From assembly GCF_963966145.1 (NCBI RefSeq), contig NC_091048.1, positions 26,040,001 to 26,104,000 on the forward strand: a DNA stretch of 64,000 nucleotides, given 5' to 3'. Positions 1 through 11,679 of the stretch are shown here, one piece after another. Below the pieces are notes generated by a model. It saw only the letters and a list, made by a program, of their open reading frames with translations. It ran no database searches and was not told where the DNA came from. The translations under genes were made by a program, and so were the position numbers. Each line of letters opens with the position of its first letter. Within the stretch, counting starts at the first letter, position 1. The DNA is from Tenebrio molitor. Taxonomy: Eukaryota; Arthropoda; Insecta; Coleoptera; Tenebrionidae.

Positions 1-1953
1 CCCACGAGATTAAAAAGTATGACGGCGGAGCTTGACAGAGCTTTCGTACTCGTTGTTGTGAGATATGGCCGAGGTGCGGCGCTGTTGGCCACAAAGCATA
101 CGAAATGTGACAGATTTAATTAGAATTTTTTCCACGAGTGGACTATTTTTTAATTAAAAAATAAATGTTTCATGCAACAACTTCGTGCCGTTTTAATAAT
201 CATCCTCCTCATCTATTTCATGCCTTTGTATTTACACAATTGTTTTAATTGCGTTAACATCGCTTTCTGCATGTCCGCTTCAATCCAGTTTATCGAGAGA
301 TAAAAGCGTTAGCACAACGTTAATTTTCGTTTGAAGAACAAATTGTTTAGAAAATTAAAAAACCAACTTGTTTGCATTTCAGCTATTGTTTAATTTTATT
401 GTTTGTTCTCCTCTTAGCCCTCTTGATGATTTTGAATTTTACAAATTATCACAAATCGTTTCCAACTCTGATTTATGTGTTTGACGCAAGTTGGTACCAC
501 ACGAAAGTCCCTAGATCAGCCACCGAATTACCTTGAACTTGTCTGGTTCCAGATAAAATATTCACCGATAAGATCTGTCTTGATGATTTATTTAGTCGTA
601 ATGATCGCTTTGTTTGGCGGCGTTGGCATGTCGCGGCGGCTGAAAGGGTGGCGGTTCAAAATCGACTTTTTAAATGGCCAAGATCATAATCGATTTCGAC
701 GATGGCAATAAGCCGTTTGAAACGAATGCTTGCAGTAACGCCTCCGACTTTTTCCTTTTCATTTTCAGCCTCATTGGCTTGGCGGCGCCCATTTTTCTTC
801 AGATTGGGTGCCAGCTAGGGTGTTTTTGCCGCAGCTGACAACCAACGTGTGAGACAAGTTGTAGTTGTCAAAGGGGAACAGATAAATCCTCCACTGTCTA
901 GTGAAAAATATATTTTTCGAATGCAAATTGAAACAATTTAAACAGTGTCAATAAGAATAATTTGAAATTATATTGCTAAATGTTTGGAAACAACAACTCC
1001 AACAAAAACAAATTGAAAGTTTTAATGAAGAGAAACAGACAAATAAATGAAACCGTCAATTGTTATGCTTTTTTATAGCGTGGATTAATTGGAGCATGTT
1101 GACAGCTAACCTAAAATCTTTCTTTTTTGTTTCTTTGCAACGTTTTAGATTAAAAATAGATAACTTAACGATTCCTACTCTCGAAACAAATATCTAAGGG
1201 CACCCTTTGCTGAAAACAAACATCTTCAATTATGTCCCGATTGAACATAAACCAATGGCAATCGTGCCAAATGGCGGGAAATTCAAATTTTACACTGTTC
1301 TAAACGGTTTACTTTTTCCAACGCCTACTCAGCCCAGGATTTCATTTGAACGCTCGATAGATCTGCTGATCTGCATAACATAAAAAAATCGTATGAGTTC
1401 AATCAATCTTTCCAAAATTTTTAAAGCAGCAATAAATACATTATAATTTTTTAAAATCGGTTTATTGGTTGTTTTCTGTTACAAGAGGGCTTTTTAGAAA
1501 GCTACCATCTGGGGTCTGGAATCAGTAGTGTATTTAAAATTTTCCCGCGTAACGCTACATCTGTCAAATAATCACTAATTAGCAATGAAATATAAAATGT
1601 ATCTGTCAAGCGGTTTCTTGTGTATAATTTTTTAAATAAAATAATGTTGGTGTAATAATAAAAAGTAATAATATTTTTTGGTAAGAAGGTTTCACGCCAA
1701 AGAAAATTTCTGAGGCGATGCAACGTGTGTCGAGATGTTGGATTCTCTCATGGGCTGTCACCTTAGAAATATCTGTACTTACATACAAATAGACGAGAGA
1801 GAGATAACAGCAACGTAGCGAATAACGATGTTTTCCGAAAGGTTTGTAGGGCAGGGCCTACTTGAGACCTATATTCGTCGTTTGCGCGGGTATGATTCAT
1901 AGCCCATGAGAAAATCCAAGACCTCTAAGAATGTAATTTAATTTACAATTGTA
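1..1953. other. AT-rich gene-free stretch
   Basis: I see no recognisable gene here. The longest open frames (a 78-codon frame at 475-711 and short minus-strand frames at 1502-1788) have no domain, signal peptide or convincing start context. The sequence is AT-rich with scattered TTAATT motifs and could be intergenic or intronic DNA. Confidence 0.6.
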
Positions 1954-2171
1954 CGGGGTCATTATAAATGATTGTCTCATCGCAGTAGGCGTTGGTGACG
2001 TAGTTGAATGTGCCGCAAGCTTCATAACATGAGTGAGACTAGTGTGGCGCTTCTGGCGGTGGTGGAAATTTGTCTGCTAGTTTGTCTAACGTTGCGAGGC
2101 TGCGGCACATCCAAAATTGTTGTGGGTTTTCAACGCCAACTGAGACGGGACAATCATTTATAATGACCCTG
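1954..2171. mobile_element. MITE with long TIRs, TA target site
   Basis: This 218-bp element is flanked by TA on both sides (1952-1953 and 2172-2173). Its ends are near-perfect inverted repeats: the left end begins CGGGGTCATTATAAATGATT and the right end, read on the minus strand, begins CAGGGTCATTATAAATGATT. Complementarity continues inward past GGCGTTGG and returns around a GCGGCA-containing inner stem, so most of the element can fold into a hairpin. A TA duplication with CAGGG termini is typical of Tc1/mariner-derived MITEs. There is no coding capacity. Confidence 0.85.
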
Positions 2172-2260
2172 TATAACTTGTCCGAAGTAGTTTTTTTAAA
2201 TTCTAAAAAAAATGTGAAATTAATGGATTAATTTGTTGCGAAAGTTCATATAGACCAGAC

Positions 2261-2304
2261 ATTCAGAATAATATTTTTTCTAATTCAGAATAATATTTTT
2301 TCTA
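2261..2304. repeat. 22-bp tandem duplication
   Basis: A 22-bp AT-rich unit beginning ATTCAGAATAATATT occurs twice in perfect tandem (2261-2282 and 2283-2304). It is probably a replication-slippage duplication. Confidence 0.85.
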
Positions 2305-2877
2305 AGCGATCCTATTTTTAAATACATGAGTTTGCAAAATCAAATAAATCTTATTGATTTTGTAATTAAACCAAGTCCAAAAAAATTTGCTATCGATGCA
2401 TCTCTTGACTGACACGATCAGACTTTCTGCTCCAAAATATCTCCTCGTTGTGCCAAGAGCAACATTTGTGCAACGAAATTTAGCACCTGTTTCCTGTTGG
2501 CTCGTCTTCATTTAAATGCGGTCGGATAAGCTTAGATCTCAGTGGTCCTCAAGATGTGTCACTTACCGGAAGTCGTCACAGAACGTGCTGTCTACTATTT
2601 TAAAAAATTCTCAAGCAGGTTTTCTCAGTTTTTGACCCCAAAGTTAAGATAATTTGAGAGTTTTGAAGAACCAGCTTCCGGTACATACGAAAAAAAGGCA
2701 TTGGAGCATCTCTGGACAAATTGTACAGATATTCGGAGCCATTAAGTGCTTTATAAAATAAAAATAATTTCAAAAATAAAAATTTCAAAATTTTAAAGTT
2801 GATTTCATTATGGAAGATAGTAGGAAAGTGAGTTGTTCGGTTTTTGCACACGTGATTGCAGCACGTAAGATATTCAT
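2305..2877. other. Gene-free spacer
   Basis: AT-rich DNA without a recognisable gene. The minus-strand open frames here (69 and 83 codons) show no domain. The spacer abuts the transposase relic that starts near 2880 and may be unrecognised transposon sequence. Confidence 0.4.
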
Positions 2878-3150
2878 TTTTTTTGTGATGAGGCTTGGTT
2901 TCACCTTCCTGAAGGCGAATTAATGGCCCAAGCTACCAAACACTCCTTGAAAATTTTATAAATCAACTGCATGGTGTGGAACTAAGAAACTGCTGTTTCC
3001 AACAAGATTCAGCTGCTACTCACACGCCACGAACATGAATTAATTATTTAGAGTTCTTCGCAGGCCCAGTGATAAGTGTAGGATTCTGGCCATCCCGAAC
3101 ACCTGACTTGACTCCTCTTGATTTTTTCCTTATTTAAATTTCTATACACA
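2878..3150 (+). pseudogene. mariner-like transposase relic, internally deleted
   Basis: Conceptual translation gives the start of a mariner-type catalytic core (a DEAWFHL-type block near 2887-2907). After a deletion and several stops it gives a FQQDSA-type block near 2998-3013 and a WPSRTPDLTPLDFF-type block near 3089-3130. These are the first, second and downstream motifs of the DDE/D domain in insect mariner-like transposases. The region between the first two blocks, normally over 80 residues, is reduced to a few dozen bases. Stops and frameshifts make it a dead fragment. No terminal inverted repeats were found. Confidence 0.7.
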
Positions 3151-3180
3151 ATATCTACTAACGCACACTCCGTCTCTTAA

Positions 3181-5100
3181 ATCCCCGCATCTAAAGAATG
3201 CAAAACCCTTTCGATCATCTGCGCCGCCACCACTCCACAAACCGACTTTATTTTATTGGTTTGAGAACTTTGAGGCACTCGCAGTCGGGCTTTGCCTCAG
3301 ACTGTTTTATTTATGTTTTTATTCAGTTGGCTCCTTTCATTCGCCCCCATTTTTCATTTTCCGAAAACGCTCCCTCGCACGATACGAAAGCATCATCTGC
3401 GACCGATAAAATGTTCCCCGATCGAATGAAGAAACTTACGACAATTTTATCGGTGGAATTCCCGTCGATTGTTCTTCGGGTGGCGGCGGCGATATTGCGA
3501 AATTAAGCTACTCATTTGATCGAAGAGTGCACGCTCTGGTAGCCTACCCAAATTTCGCCGCCTGGGCAAGTTTTTGTCTTCCATTATTATCAGCCGGATA
3601 TTAATTAAGGACTCGCAACTTCTCATTAATTATTAACATCAGCGGCTGTCGGCCATAATAACTCGCTCATTTTATTATATTTGGAAGGGGCCGCGACCTG
3701 CGATACCGTATCACCCGATCGCCGCTAATCCGATCCGGAGATTTCCCGGAGCCTTATTAAAATGTACATCGGGCCCCGGAGGAATTCTAATTAAATTACG
3801 ATTCGACATCACGCCGCTTTTATATAATCGCCGCCGTATTTATAAGAAAATGTTTAATGCATCTTTTATTGAAATTTCCGGCCTTAATATGGACGGGTGG
3901 CGGTCGGAAGGAGACCACAGAGGCCGCCACCAATGACAAGAGCCGGAGTTATGCCCGGAATGGGATCGATATGGAATACCTCTTGACGCTCCGTTCTTAC
4001 CTGCACGAAAATGTTCAGGTGGGCTTTGTTGTGCTCCAAAAGAATAACAAACAGAATGGGTATTGATTGACTCGGCCTGGTTACTGAACCCTGCCCCCGT
4101 CTATTATTTCCAAAAGCCTCCACCCCCAACGCACGAAGTGCAAACTGCAACGATGGAAATTTAAAACCTCGGGTATGCAACCCAACATGCACGAATTAGC
4201 CCGGGAGGAGACATGAGGGTAATGCATCCGGCCGATGTGGGCGGAATCTTGCCCGAGGGGCTAAACGACATTAGCGAGAAATCCGAAGTTAATTATATCC
4301 CATCAGAAACTAAAAGAATTTGCTTTGAATTAGCAGCGAGGGGAACAAAAATAGAAAATGAGAAAACGGAAACTGGAGGGAAATTTAACGACTGCAAGGA
4401 CCGAATCGCGCCGCATCAGGTGTCCACATTACTGAAATAAGCCCACATTGTGAAAATATTCGCCGCCGGATTCCTGACTGTTGCGGATAATGGCGCGGTG
4501 CTCTTCGCCGCCTCCTCCGCAATCTAATTTCGTTAAATAATTTAGAATATTGCGAAGGAAAGCCGCGATATATCGGTTTTAGTGGTCTCCGGTGCGCCGT
4601 TACCATATTTCCGTTGTCATCCGCCCTTTAAAATATGTCCATCGACACAAATTGTGCGGCGAAAAAACGCGCACACCTCGTCTGCTCTGCCCTTAAACCA
4701 TCGATCCTGAAGAATTCCGGTCCAGATGGAGTCGAAGCGCTGCTCCTCGGAGGATATGGTAAAACAAGCCGCAGGGATTCGGCATTGTTATCATTTTCCG
4801 CCTCGGTGCCCTTATCACTAATTATCAGACCAGCTGTCTGCGGCTTAAGCCCCGCCTGGACGAACCGATACGAAGAAGAATCACCACGAAGGGACGGGGT
4901 TGGAGTGGGGAGTTTTCGGCGAAGGGAAATGAAAACGGAATTATTTTTGATGACAGGGTAATTGGCGAGATGCAACAGGTCGCACAAGCGAGCGTGACCC
5001 ACAGGGGCCACTCTAGTACGGATCTGTATACCAAAAGTGAAAATAAAAAAAAGTGTGTGGAAAATTTGTGAGGTTAGGTTTTGACGTTTAAGTTTTATTT
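3181..5100. other. GC-richer non-coding island
   Basis: Apparently single-copy sequence, richer in GC than its surroundings and studded with TAAT/ATTA motifs and runs such as TTAATTAAG and CATTAATTATTAA around 3590-3650. Open frames up to 127 codons occur on both strands (for example 4628-5011 minus and 4635-4961 plus), but they overlap one another, have no domain and no codon periodicity I can defend. I read this as intronic or intergenic DNA with possible regulatory content. Confidence 0.4.
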
Positions 5101-5190
5101 TAGCTTGCTGCGAACGATTTTAGCGTGTTGCGAACGATTTTACCGCAATGCGAACGATTTTACCGTGTTGCGAACGATTTTAGCGTGACG
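5101..5190. repeat. 20-bp tandem repeat, about 4.5 units
   Basis: Four 20-bp units follow one another at 5111-5130, 5131-5150, 5151-5170 and 5171-5190, each beginning CGAACGATTTTA and ending in variants of GCGTGTTG. A partial unit precedes them. The sequence then continues into GCATGAAACTA. The same GTGACGATTTTAGCG-like motif and GCATGAAACTA tail recur at 18465-18660, so this is a dispersed family rather than a purely local minisatellite. Confidence 0.85.
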
Positions 5191-5229
5191 CATGAAACTA
5201 ATTCACTGCCCAAAAATAAAATGCATGTG

Positions 5230-6755
5230 GTGCGGCTAGCCGTACTTCACTTCGAAGAGTATTTTAAGAGGGTGAGTGCGTGCAATGGATTCGCCTCGAC
5301 TTCTGTGTCCTCGGGGCCGAAGCTGCCCCTCGAGCTCCGCTTTCGGCGATCCTCGCCGCGATAAAATATTAAAAAGCGCGCTTTGCAGGCAATTTCCATC
5401 TCAAAGCTCTCTCAAGATAGGCAAAGTGTCGCTGTTTCTTCATAAATCATTTACCGCGACAAGGTATTAGTATGAAAGAGTTGTTGTGATAATACAGGGG
5501 TGAATTTACGGCGCGCCGATTGAAATGGGGAAAATTGGGGCGGCGTTTGTTGTGCGGTAAAACGCGGAAAGCCATTTTCGACCCGGGAGTATCAGTTGGC
5601 GGCGATGAAAAGAGAGAAATTTTAAAGCTGTTATGGGCCGTCCCTTGTCGAATTAAATGCAGCGACGAACCTGACCCAAGATAAGCCCAGTTGACCTCAA
5701 AGCGTCTCCTGTCAGCAAGTTATGCGGCGACCCAATTAAGGAGCGGTCTGCATGGGTTGCTTCGGCTACCGGAACATTTTTGCCGAAAGCTCGGCCGGAG
5801 ACAAAAGAAGCCGTCCGGCTCGGGGGTCGAATAACTTAAATCGCGGCAAAGGGTGAGATTGAGAGATCTGATCGGGATTAAGTGGTAAAGTTTTCGGTGT
5901 TATTTCTGCGAGATGCTCATTATCGCCGCCTAAACAAGCCCATCGCGAATCATAAGGGAAATAAAGAGGAGAAGAAGACCCAGAATGGGTCTAATTATAG
6001 CCGATTATCTTCGTTTTTTCCTTTCGCGGTACATTAATTCGGATCGAATTATAACACCATCAATTTGAATATTGCATATTAACTTGTTTCCAATTCCCCC
6101 TCGGCTTTTCGCACTTAATATATTTGTATGCGCAAACACCTGGCAATGAAATATTTCTTATTAGTGTTTCGATTACGGAATCCTCCATAAATATTCCGAC
6201 ACAAACGGAATAAATTAAGCCCGAAAGAGCTGGGAATAAAGTAAATGAAAATGGGAAAGCAAGGAGAGTCGTGCATTTTATATGGGAAAGGTGGCCGATT
6301 TGGACAAAAAAGATTCTGGATGGTGCTTTTGAGAAATTACAAATTGACAGCTTCAAATGTAAGCAAGGGATTTGTAAAATCAATATCATACAGCGAATGT
6401 AGATATATCTGATGACAACGTGCTAATGGAGTGTTAAATCAGTAATTAGTACAGTAATGATTAACAGAATTTGATGAGAGCAAAGGAAGGGGTAGTTTTA
6501 GTTTAAATCTAATATTTTCATTATTTATTTAATCAATTTGACGGGAACTGCAGGGGTTCTGGAAATTTTCTAAAAATGAAGGAAGCGCATTTTATGCGAT
6601 TTTAAAATGAGTGGTTAGGGTTGTGTCCTAATAATTTAAATTTATTATCTAAGTTCTTGCTTCAGTCAAGAGAGCAAAAAAAATTCATTTTTACTAATTT
6701 GTAGATTAAGAGGTACAAATGAAGTCAAAAAGTATTAAGTAAAATAAAAAACGAA
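5230..6755. other. Gene-free, mostly single-copy stretch
   Basis: GC-richer up to about 6.0 kb, then AT-rich. No recognisable protein or RNA gene. The minus-strand frame at 6060-6389 (109 codons) has no recognisable domain. The composition resembles the island at 3.2-5.1 kb. Confidence 0.4.
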
Positions 6756-6756
6756 C

Positions 6757-7100
6757 TAGGTGGCTCGGTGGCCGCATGGCTGTCGGAGAAAGTACTCCGA
6801 GGTCGCGGTCCCGATGCTAGTGGGTTCGAATCCCACCGAAGGGGGAGGATTTTTTCAAAGGAAGGAACCTCCGCCGGGCCATGGATGTGTGTGTATGTCT
6901 CCTCGGGGCTGACGGTAGGGTGGAAGAATCAACACTCTTTCGGCCACCACCGCGAGGTCAGCACGGGTTCGAGTCCCGTCGGGAAAAGGCGCCCATGGGT
7001 GTATAAATGTTGTTGTGTATGTCTGTGAATGTGAGGTGGAATGGGCGTGGGTGGTCGGGGAAAGTGCCCCGGAGCCCCGTCGCATCACCTGAGAAGGCAA
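6757..7100 (+). mobile_element. tRNA-derived SINE-like element with two box B motifs
   Basis: A tRNA-like head begins near 6757. TGGCTCGGTGGC (6761-6772) resembles an RNA polymerase III box A, and GGTTCGAATCC (6823-6833) is a canonical box B. A second box B, GGTTCGAGTCC, lies at 6965-6975, preceded by a CGAGGTCAGCACG stretch like the one before the first. I could not fold either half into a complete tRNA with a normal acceptor stem and CCA-adjacent discriminator, so I call it a SINE (possibly dimeric) rather than a working tRNA gene. Confidence 0.6.
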
Positions 7101-7279
7101 AAGGAACAAGGAAATTGATATGGAAAAGACAGCCGACCGAACTAACAAAAAATGAGTGAAATTGAGCTACGAGTATAACATTGAGGCGTAATCAAATTCT
7201 TGACTAGGAAAGAAAATGAACCCAAGAACCAACGAAAACATACAAGAAAGTTGAGGTTTTGGTCTTAGTCGAAAAATAA

Positions 7280-7640
7280 GAGTTTCACTGACTGCGGATG
7301 AAGTAGTGATATTGGAAGCTACAGTTTTAAAAATGTTGCATGAAGATTTAGGAATGAATAAGATTTCAGCGCACGTTGGATTCCGAAATTGCTTAATCCC
7401 GAATAAAAACTGCGTCTGCAACACATTTGCGAAGAAAATTTGGGAACTTTGTCTGACGACGAAGAGCTTTTTTAGAAAATTATAACAGGTAATGAAACGT
7501 GGGTCTATCACTGGGATCCACCGACAAAACAAGAATCCATGCAATGGGTCCACCGCCAAAAAAGGCAAGCTGATGGCGACGGTGTTTTGTGATATGGAAG
7601 GAATCTTACTGATTGAGTATAATAGAGCTCTAAAGAGAAC
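7280..7640 (+). pseudogene. mariner transposase relic, 5' part
   Basis: With frameshifts, the plus strand translates to a mariner-type segment: a LHEDLGMNKISA-type block near 7334-7366, a LLNP/ENLGTLSDDEE-type linker, then ITG-N-ETWVYHWDP near 7480-7522 followed by TKQ.SMQWVHR. The aspartate expected in the GDETW signature reads as asparagine (AAT near 7490), so the first catalytic acidic residue is lost as well as the frame. It pairs with the 3' relic at 8130-8410. The DNA between them looks like later insertions. Confidence 0.75.
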
Positions 7641-7699
7641 AGAAGAAGAAAGTTGAAAACTACCATACAGCAAAAAAGACCCTACAACTGTCAAAAGAT

Positions 7700-8000
7700 T
7701 TTTTCCAACATCGCTTATGAAAATGATACTTTCATCACTCAATTTAGTGAGGAAAATAGGCGTTTGCATCACTAGTGAGGAAAATGGAGAAAGTAAACTC
7801 ACTAGTGAGGAAAATTTATTTAACAATCTACTACATTAACAATCTACTACCTACTTAGTAATACAAAAAATTTAAAACACTGTTATTTGCATTAATTGAA
7901 ACTCCAGATCCGGAAGATTCAAAAAATAGGGGAGTAAAATAATTATAAAAAAATTTAAAATTGAAACTCATTTTCATAAGCGATGTTGGAAAAAATAGTA
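7700..8000. mobile_element. Inverted-repeat insertion inside mariner relic
   Basis: The sequence TTTTTTCCAACATCGCTTAT with its extension into GAAAATGA occurs near 7706-7733, and its inverse near 7970-7997, giving roughly 28-bp inverted ends around about 240 bp of AT-rich DNA. The element interrupts the mariner relic between its central and C-terminal parts. No coding capacity was seen and the target duplication is unclear. Confidence 0.5.
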
Positions 8001-8019
8001 TACACAATTCGTGACCAAA

Positions 8020-8102
8020 GTGCGATTTTTCAACTCGCAATACTATCCTCACTCGCTGGCGCTCGTGAGTACATCATGTATTGCTCGTTGAAAAATCAGG
8101 TA
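8020..8102. repeat. Palindromic hairpin with CGAG-type core
   Basis: Arms of about 23 bp (left 8021-8043, right 8078-8102) pair with few mismatches: GATTTTTCAACTCGCAATAC against its inverse. The centre reads CTCACTCGCTGGCGCTCGTGAG, which on the minus strand contains CACGAGCGCCAGCGAGTG. Closely related cores sit in the centres of hairpins near 38.5, 61.9 and 62.5 kb, although the arms differ. Confidence 0.7.
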
Positions 8103-8129
8103 CTTTCATCACTTATAGTGTAATATACT

Positions 8130-8420
8130 ATATTATTCTGCTTCATGACAATTGCAGAGGTCAGAAAGCTCCCCAAGTCCGTGATGTAATCAACAAGTGC
8201 TGTTTTGTACAGATGGAACATCCACCTTACAGCCCAGATTTGGCACCGAGTTCCTAAATTAGAAGTACCTGAGGGGACGCCGTTTTTCTTCGGATGAATA
8301 CCTAAAAAACGCGGTAGAGAAAATTTTTGAGGACTTATCAAAGGAATTTTTTTGAAGACATTGCCTTATTGGAAAGACGTTGGAATAAATGTATAATCGT
8401 TATTGGATAATATGCTGAAA
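8130..8420 (+). pseudogene. mariner transposase relic, 3' part
   Basis: Conceptual translation recovers HDNCRG...KAPQVRDVIN, then HPPYSPDLAPS (near 8219-8251), then a frameshifted RGRRFSSDEYLKNAVE-type and WNKCI-type ending near 8275-8395. This is the conserved C-terminal third of mariner-family transposases. Together with 7280-7640 it appears to be one ancient copy split by later insertions. Confidence 0.75.
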
Positions 8421-8469
8421 AATAAACTAATCTCCCCTCGTATGTAAAACGAAGTGTAATTATTTAAGA

Positions 8470-9200
8470 TTTTCGTTAATAAAAGTCTTGTAAAACCTAA
8501 TTGTTTTCAATTTGCCTGTAGCAGCGTTTAAAAGAGTTTTTCTTTGGTAGAAATTATACAATTATTACTCAAAAAAATATCTGAGTTTGAGCGGGTATAA
8601 CCTGGAAAATATTTGAGATAATTTAATTAGCGAGACGTTGTTTAATCAAGAATTTAATTTTTAATAGATTTCATGGCACTTTCTTGAATTCGAGGTGATA
8701 ATAACAAATTCCCGAGAAAAAACCTCGCAACAGACGCGGCAGCTAACTGTCAAGTTTCGTCCTCTACAACTTTTGGAATTATTGAACAATTATAATTTTC
8801 CTGCCACCATTTTAAAGATAATTTTATTTACTATAAAATCGTGCATTAGAAGTTGAAAATCTAAGCATCAGTTTGGCAACAGACAGCTTCAACCGAGATT
8901 AACAAGCTTCTTCCGAATTTTCCACCCCTCAAGAAGGTATGGCGGATTTAATTAGTCCGGAAAAAACAAATATCTTAATTTGATCTTCTTAGTTTACACA
9001 TTTGTGAAAAAACTCTTTGTTCAGAGTTTTTGACGTCAAACAACGTTTACCCTTGAGCAACACAAATTGAAGAAATGATCAGTTGAAAAATCATCCGAAG
9101 AAAGTTAGTTAAGGCTACGCCTCTGGGGCACCGTGGTGTCTACGCCCCACAGTGGTTCAGAAATCAAAAAGTCTGTCAAGTGTATCCGCTTATGATGCCG
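8470..9200. repeat. Dispersed repeat A, copy 1
   Basis: Segments 8470-8690 and 9060-9160 are closely similar, in the same order and orientation, to 19985-20210 and 20250-20330. Shared strings include AATAAAAGTCTTG, GAGTTTGAGCGGGTA and AATTTAATTAGCGAGAC. Copy 2 lacks most of the intervening 370 bp. The family is unidentified and no ends or coding region were found. Confidence 0.75.
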
Positions 9201-11400
9201 AATAAATAAAAGTTTGTTCTGGGAAATTGTAGTAATTTTTCTGTAGAGTTAAGGATGGCGATGAAAAATGGCGAAAATTGCTCAAAATTGGTACAATAGT
9301 TCTTCTATCCATGTTAAAGTACTGTGCCAAATTTAAAAAAAATTGATCGAGGAATTTTAAAGTTATGACCTTTTAAAGTTTCGGGATATTTTACACGCGT
9401 TCTTATGAGAAATCGATCAATGCTCGTATATAAATAGATAAAAAACATATTTCAAACTGGCCAATTTTTCACACATAAAGTATCAATATTGTAGAATTTT
9501 CTAATGAATTTACCAAAAAAGTTGGTCGAGGATCAAGAAAATAAACACAAAATTTACTTGTAACTGATTACAATTCGTTTCCAAAAATTAAAAACTTTTT
9601 TTTCAAATATTGATTCCTCCTAATAAACGTTTCATAGCATTATAGGAATTCCGCAACTTTTTGCTGAGATTGTTACTCCAGTTCATCCTTAAGAAATTAA
9701 AATATGCAATTTTCCTTCGTCCAATTTATTTGCACAGATTTCCCTACACGTCGTATATTTTTCATTGTAAAGCTAGCATCTCTCTTTGAACTGTCATAAC
9801 CCCAAATCCTGCCGTTTTTTATCACATCAGAGCTTAAGGACTCAAAACTCCGGAGACATCTAAAAACCAGTCCCACAGAATGCGTCAGTCCCGTCCAGAA
9901 CAAACGGAACAGTACAGGAAGAAAACATTACCAAAAAAAAAAATGTAATTGGAATTATTGTGGTTAAATGTTTTCCTCTGTGGATATTGTAGATTGAAAT
10001 CGACTAGCTTGCTGGAAAAGCTCGTTGAATACAGATGAAAACATGATTTGAGTGGACGTGTACATATGTGCACAATGCAAACCCATTTTTTCTTGTCACG
10101 CTTGAACATGTAAAAAATGTAAAATGTTTTAAAAGGGGAGAGATGAATTTGTAGGTTTTGATGTCGCAGCAGGTTCGAGTAACAACTCACCGCTTCCTAT
10201 AAAATTTTTATATTCCAGGTTTGAATTGCGTTCAGCTGATTAAAGATGTCATAAAAGTCTTTCCATGCTGTTCCGATATTAAAGTAAAAATTGGAGACTC
10301 TAGGTAAACCGATATCGCATAATAAAAGTGTGCTCCTCCGAGGCATGATAAAAATTTAAGTGCGTTCTAAAATTCAACAAGAGAAACGCATTTATGACGT
10401 TTTATTCGGCGCAACGAGAGATTTTTGCTCTGTTGAATTTTAAATATTCACGAATGTGTACCTATCCGGAACAATATTTCGGCCCCGTTCGCTGGAAAGA
10501 ATGCAGACGCAAACAATGTAAGCCACCTGCAGGACCGTTCCCACCAGTTGAACGAGCCTCGCCATAAATTCCCGGAATGTGGTCATTGTTGACTCCGGGC
10601 CGGGGGGTTGCAAGGAGGTGGTCGCACTCTCTTAATCAAAACTCCCCCGATGACAAATTGTCCCTGACAGACGACGACTCTGCAGCAGTCGGGGGCGCAC
10701 CTGCACGACTCCTGTGAGGAATTCTATCGGGAACGGACTTAGTCCTAATCCTGCTTGAAACGTGCCTGAAACCCCCGAGATCGACCTAATTTAGCCGGTT
10801 TTTAGTTACTACTATTTTCCGCAGTTTTTGCTCTTTGCCGGGTGTCGTCTGTGGGGAATATCGGCAACCGACAACTTCGCTTTGGCTTCTCATTATCTTC
10901 GCTGTTGTTTCTGCTTCGGTGGACTGTTAAATTAAACAAGTTTTGCGAATCGAAAGACGATTTCGCATAGTTGCAAGAGGTGCACCAAGACCTCTTTCAG
11001 GCCTAATAAATCATTCCAAATGATGTTTCACGTTATTGATCAAACGGCACTGAACTGATTGTTTAGGGTGCTGCGACGGTGTCTTCACCTCTGGATAAAC
11101 AATAGGAATTGAACTTGTCGCGACACGTCCACATACCCAGGACAATCCTATCGAGGACATGTCACGGAAACTAGGAATCGGTTAAATTAAGTCATTTAAG
11201 CCGAACATCCTTGGAGCAACAAGATGGGACACCTCCTGACAGACAACACAATACGGAGGGTTTATGAAGTCGGTGTTGAGAATTTGCACCAACTCTCCAG
11301 ACTTCAAGCATAACTTCAACGGATCCTTGATTGTGGCATTTTTTAGTGAACATAAACTAGGATCAATAAGGAGCTAGATGAGGGCGATAGAGTTTCACGG
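9201..11400. other. Gene-free stretch
   Basis: AT-rich to about 10.4 kb, then a GC-richer stretch to about 11.2 kb that resembles single-copy regulatory or intronic DNA. No recognisable gene. The minus-strand frames at 9697-9903 and 9885-10190 lack domains. Confidence 0.45.
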
Positions 11401-11404
11401 GAAG

Positions 11405-11550
11405 CTAAAATTTAAAAAATAAAAAACGGATTAAGCTCCGCCAGGAGGAAAGTTTCAAAGAAGGTACAGGACAAGAACAAACAAGAGATTTGCGAATTAG
11501 AGTTTTATTTTTAGCAAATCGATGATTCATTTATTATTAACTGTTGTTAG
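11405..11550 (+). pseudogene. Decayed copy of the 13.2-kb small ORF
   Basis: This stretch aligns with 13288-13420. It shares an uninterrupted AATAAAAAACGGATTAAG block, followed by recognisable but diverged versions of the segments encoding EAKVEAQHEILRIRAVF and FHLLLLTG. In this copy the reading frame is broken by substitutions and stops, while the copy at 13236-13478 stays open. A LINE fragment lies between the two. Confidence 0.6.
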
Positions 11551-11679
11551 AAACGAGAAGTTCTGGAGGAACAGATGAAACTTGGAAGTTGGAAACAAAT
11601 GTAAGGAAAAGGTTATAAATAGGTTGCAAGTTAAATAATGAGGAAGTTGAGATCTATTTTAAAAGATTTTGTTTGTTTT

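Noticed and set aside
3198..3506. 102-codon plus-strand ORF
   Set aside because: No domain, starts at the edge of a transposase relic, and overlaps GC-rich sequence where chance frames are common.
5101..5190. CRISPR-like array
   Set aside because: Units are contiguous 20-bp tandem repeats without spacers, in a eukaryotic genome.
6757..6845. Functional tRNA gene
   Set aside because: Box A and box B are present, but I could not form an acceptor stem or a normal anticodon arm; a SINE explains it better.
7167..7826. 219-codon minus-strand ORF
   Set aside because: It is antisense to a recognisable mariner relic and has no domain; a shadow frame.
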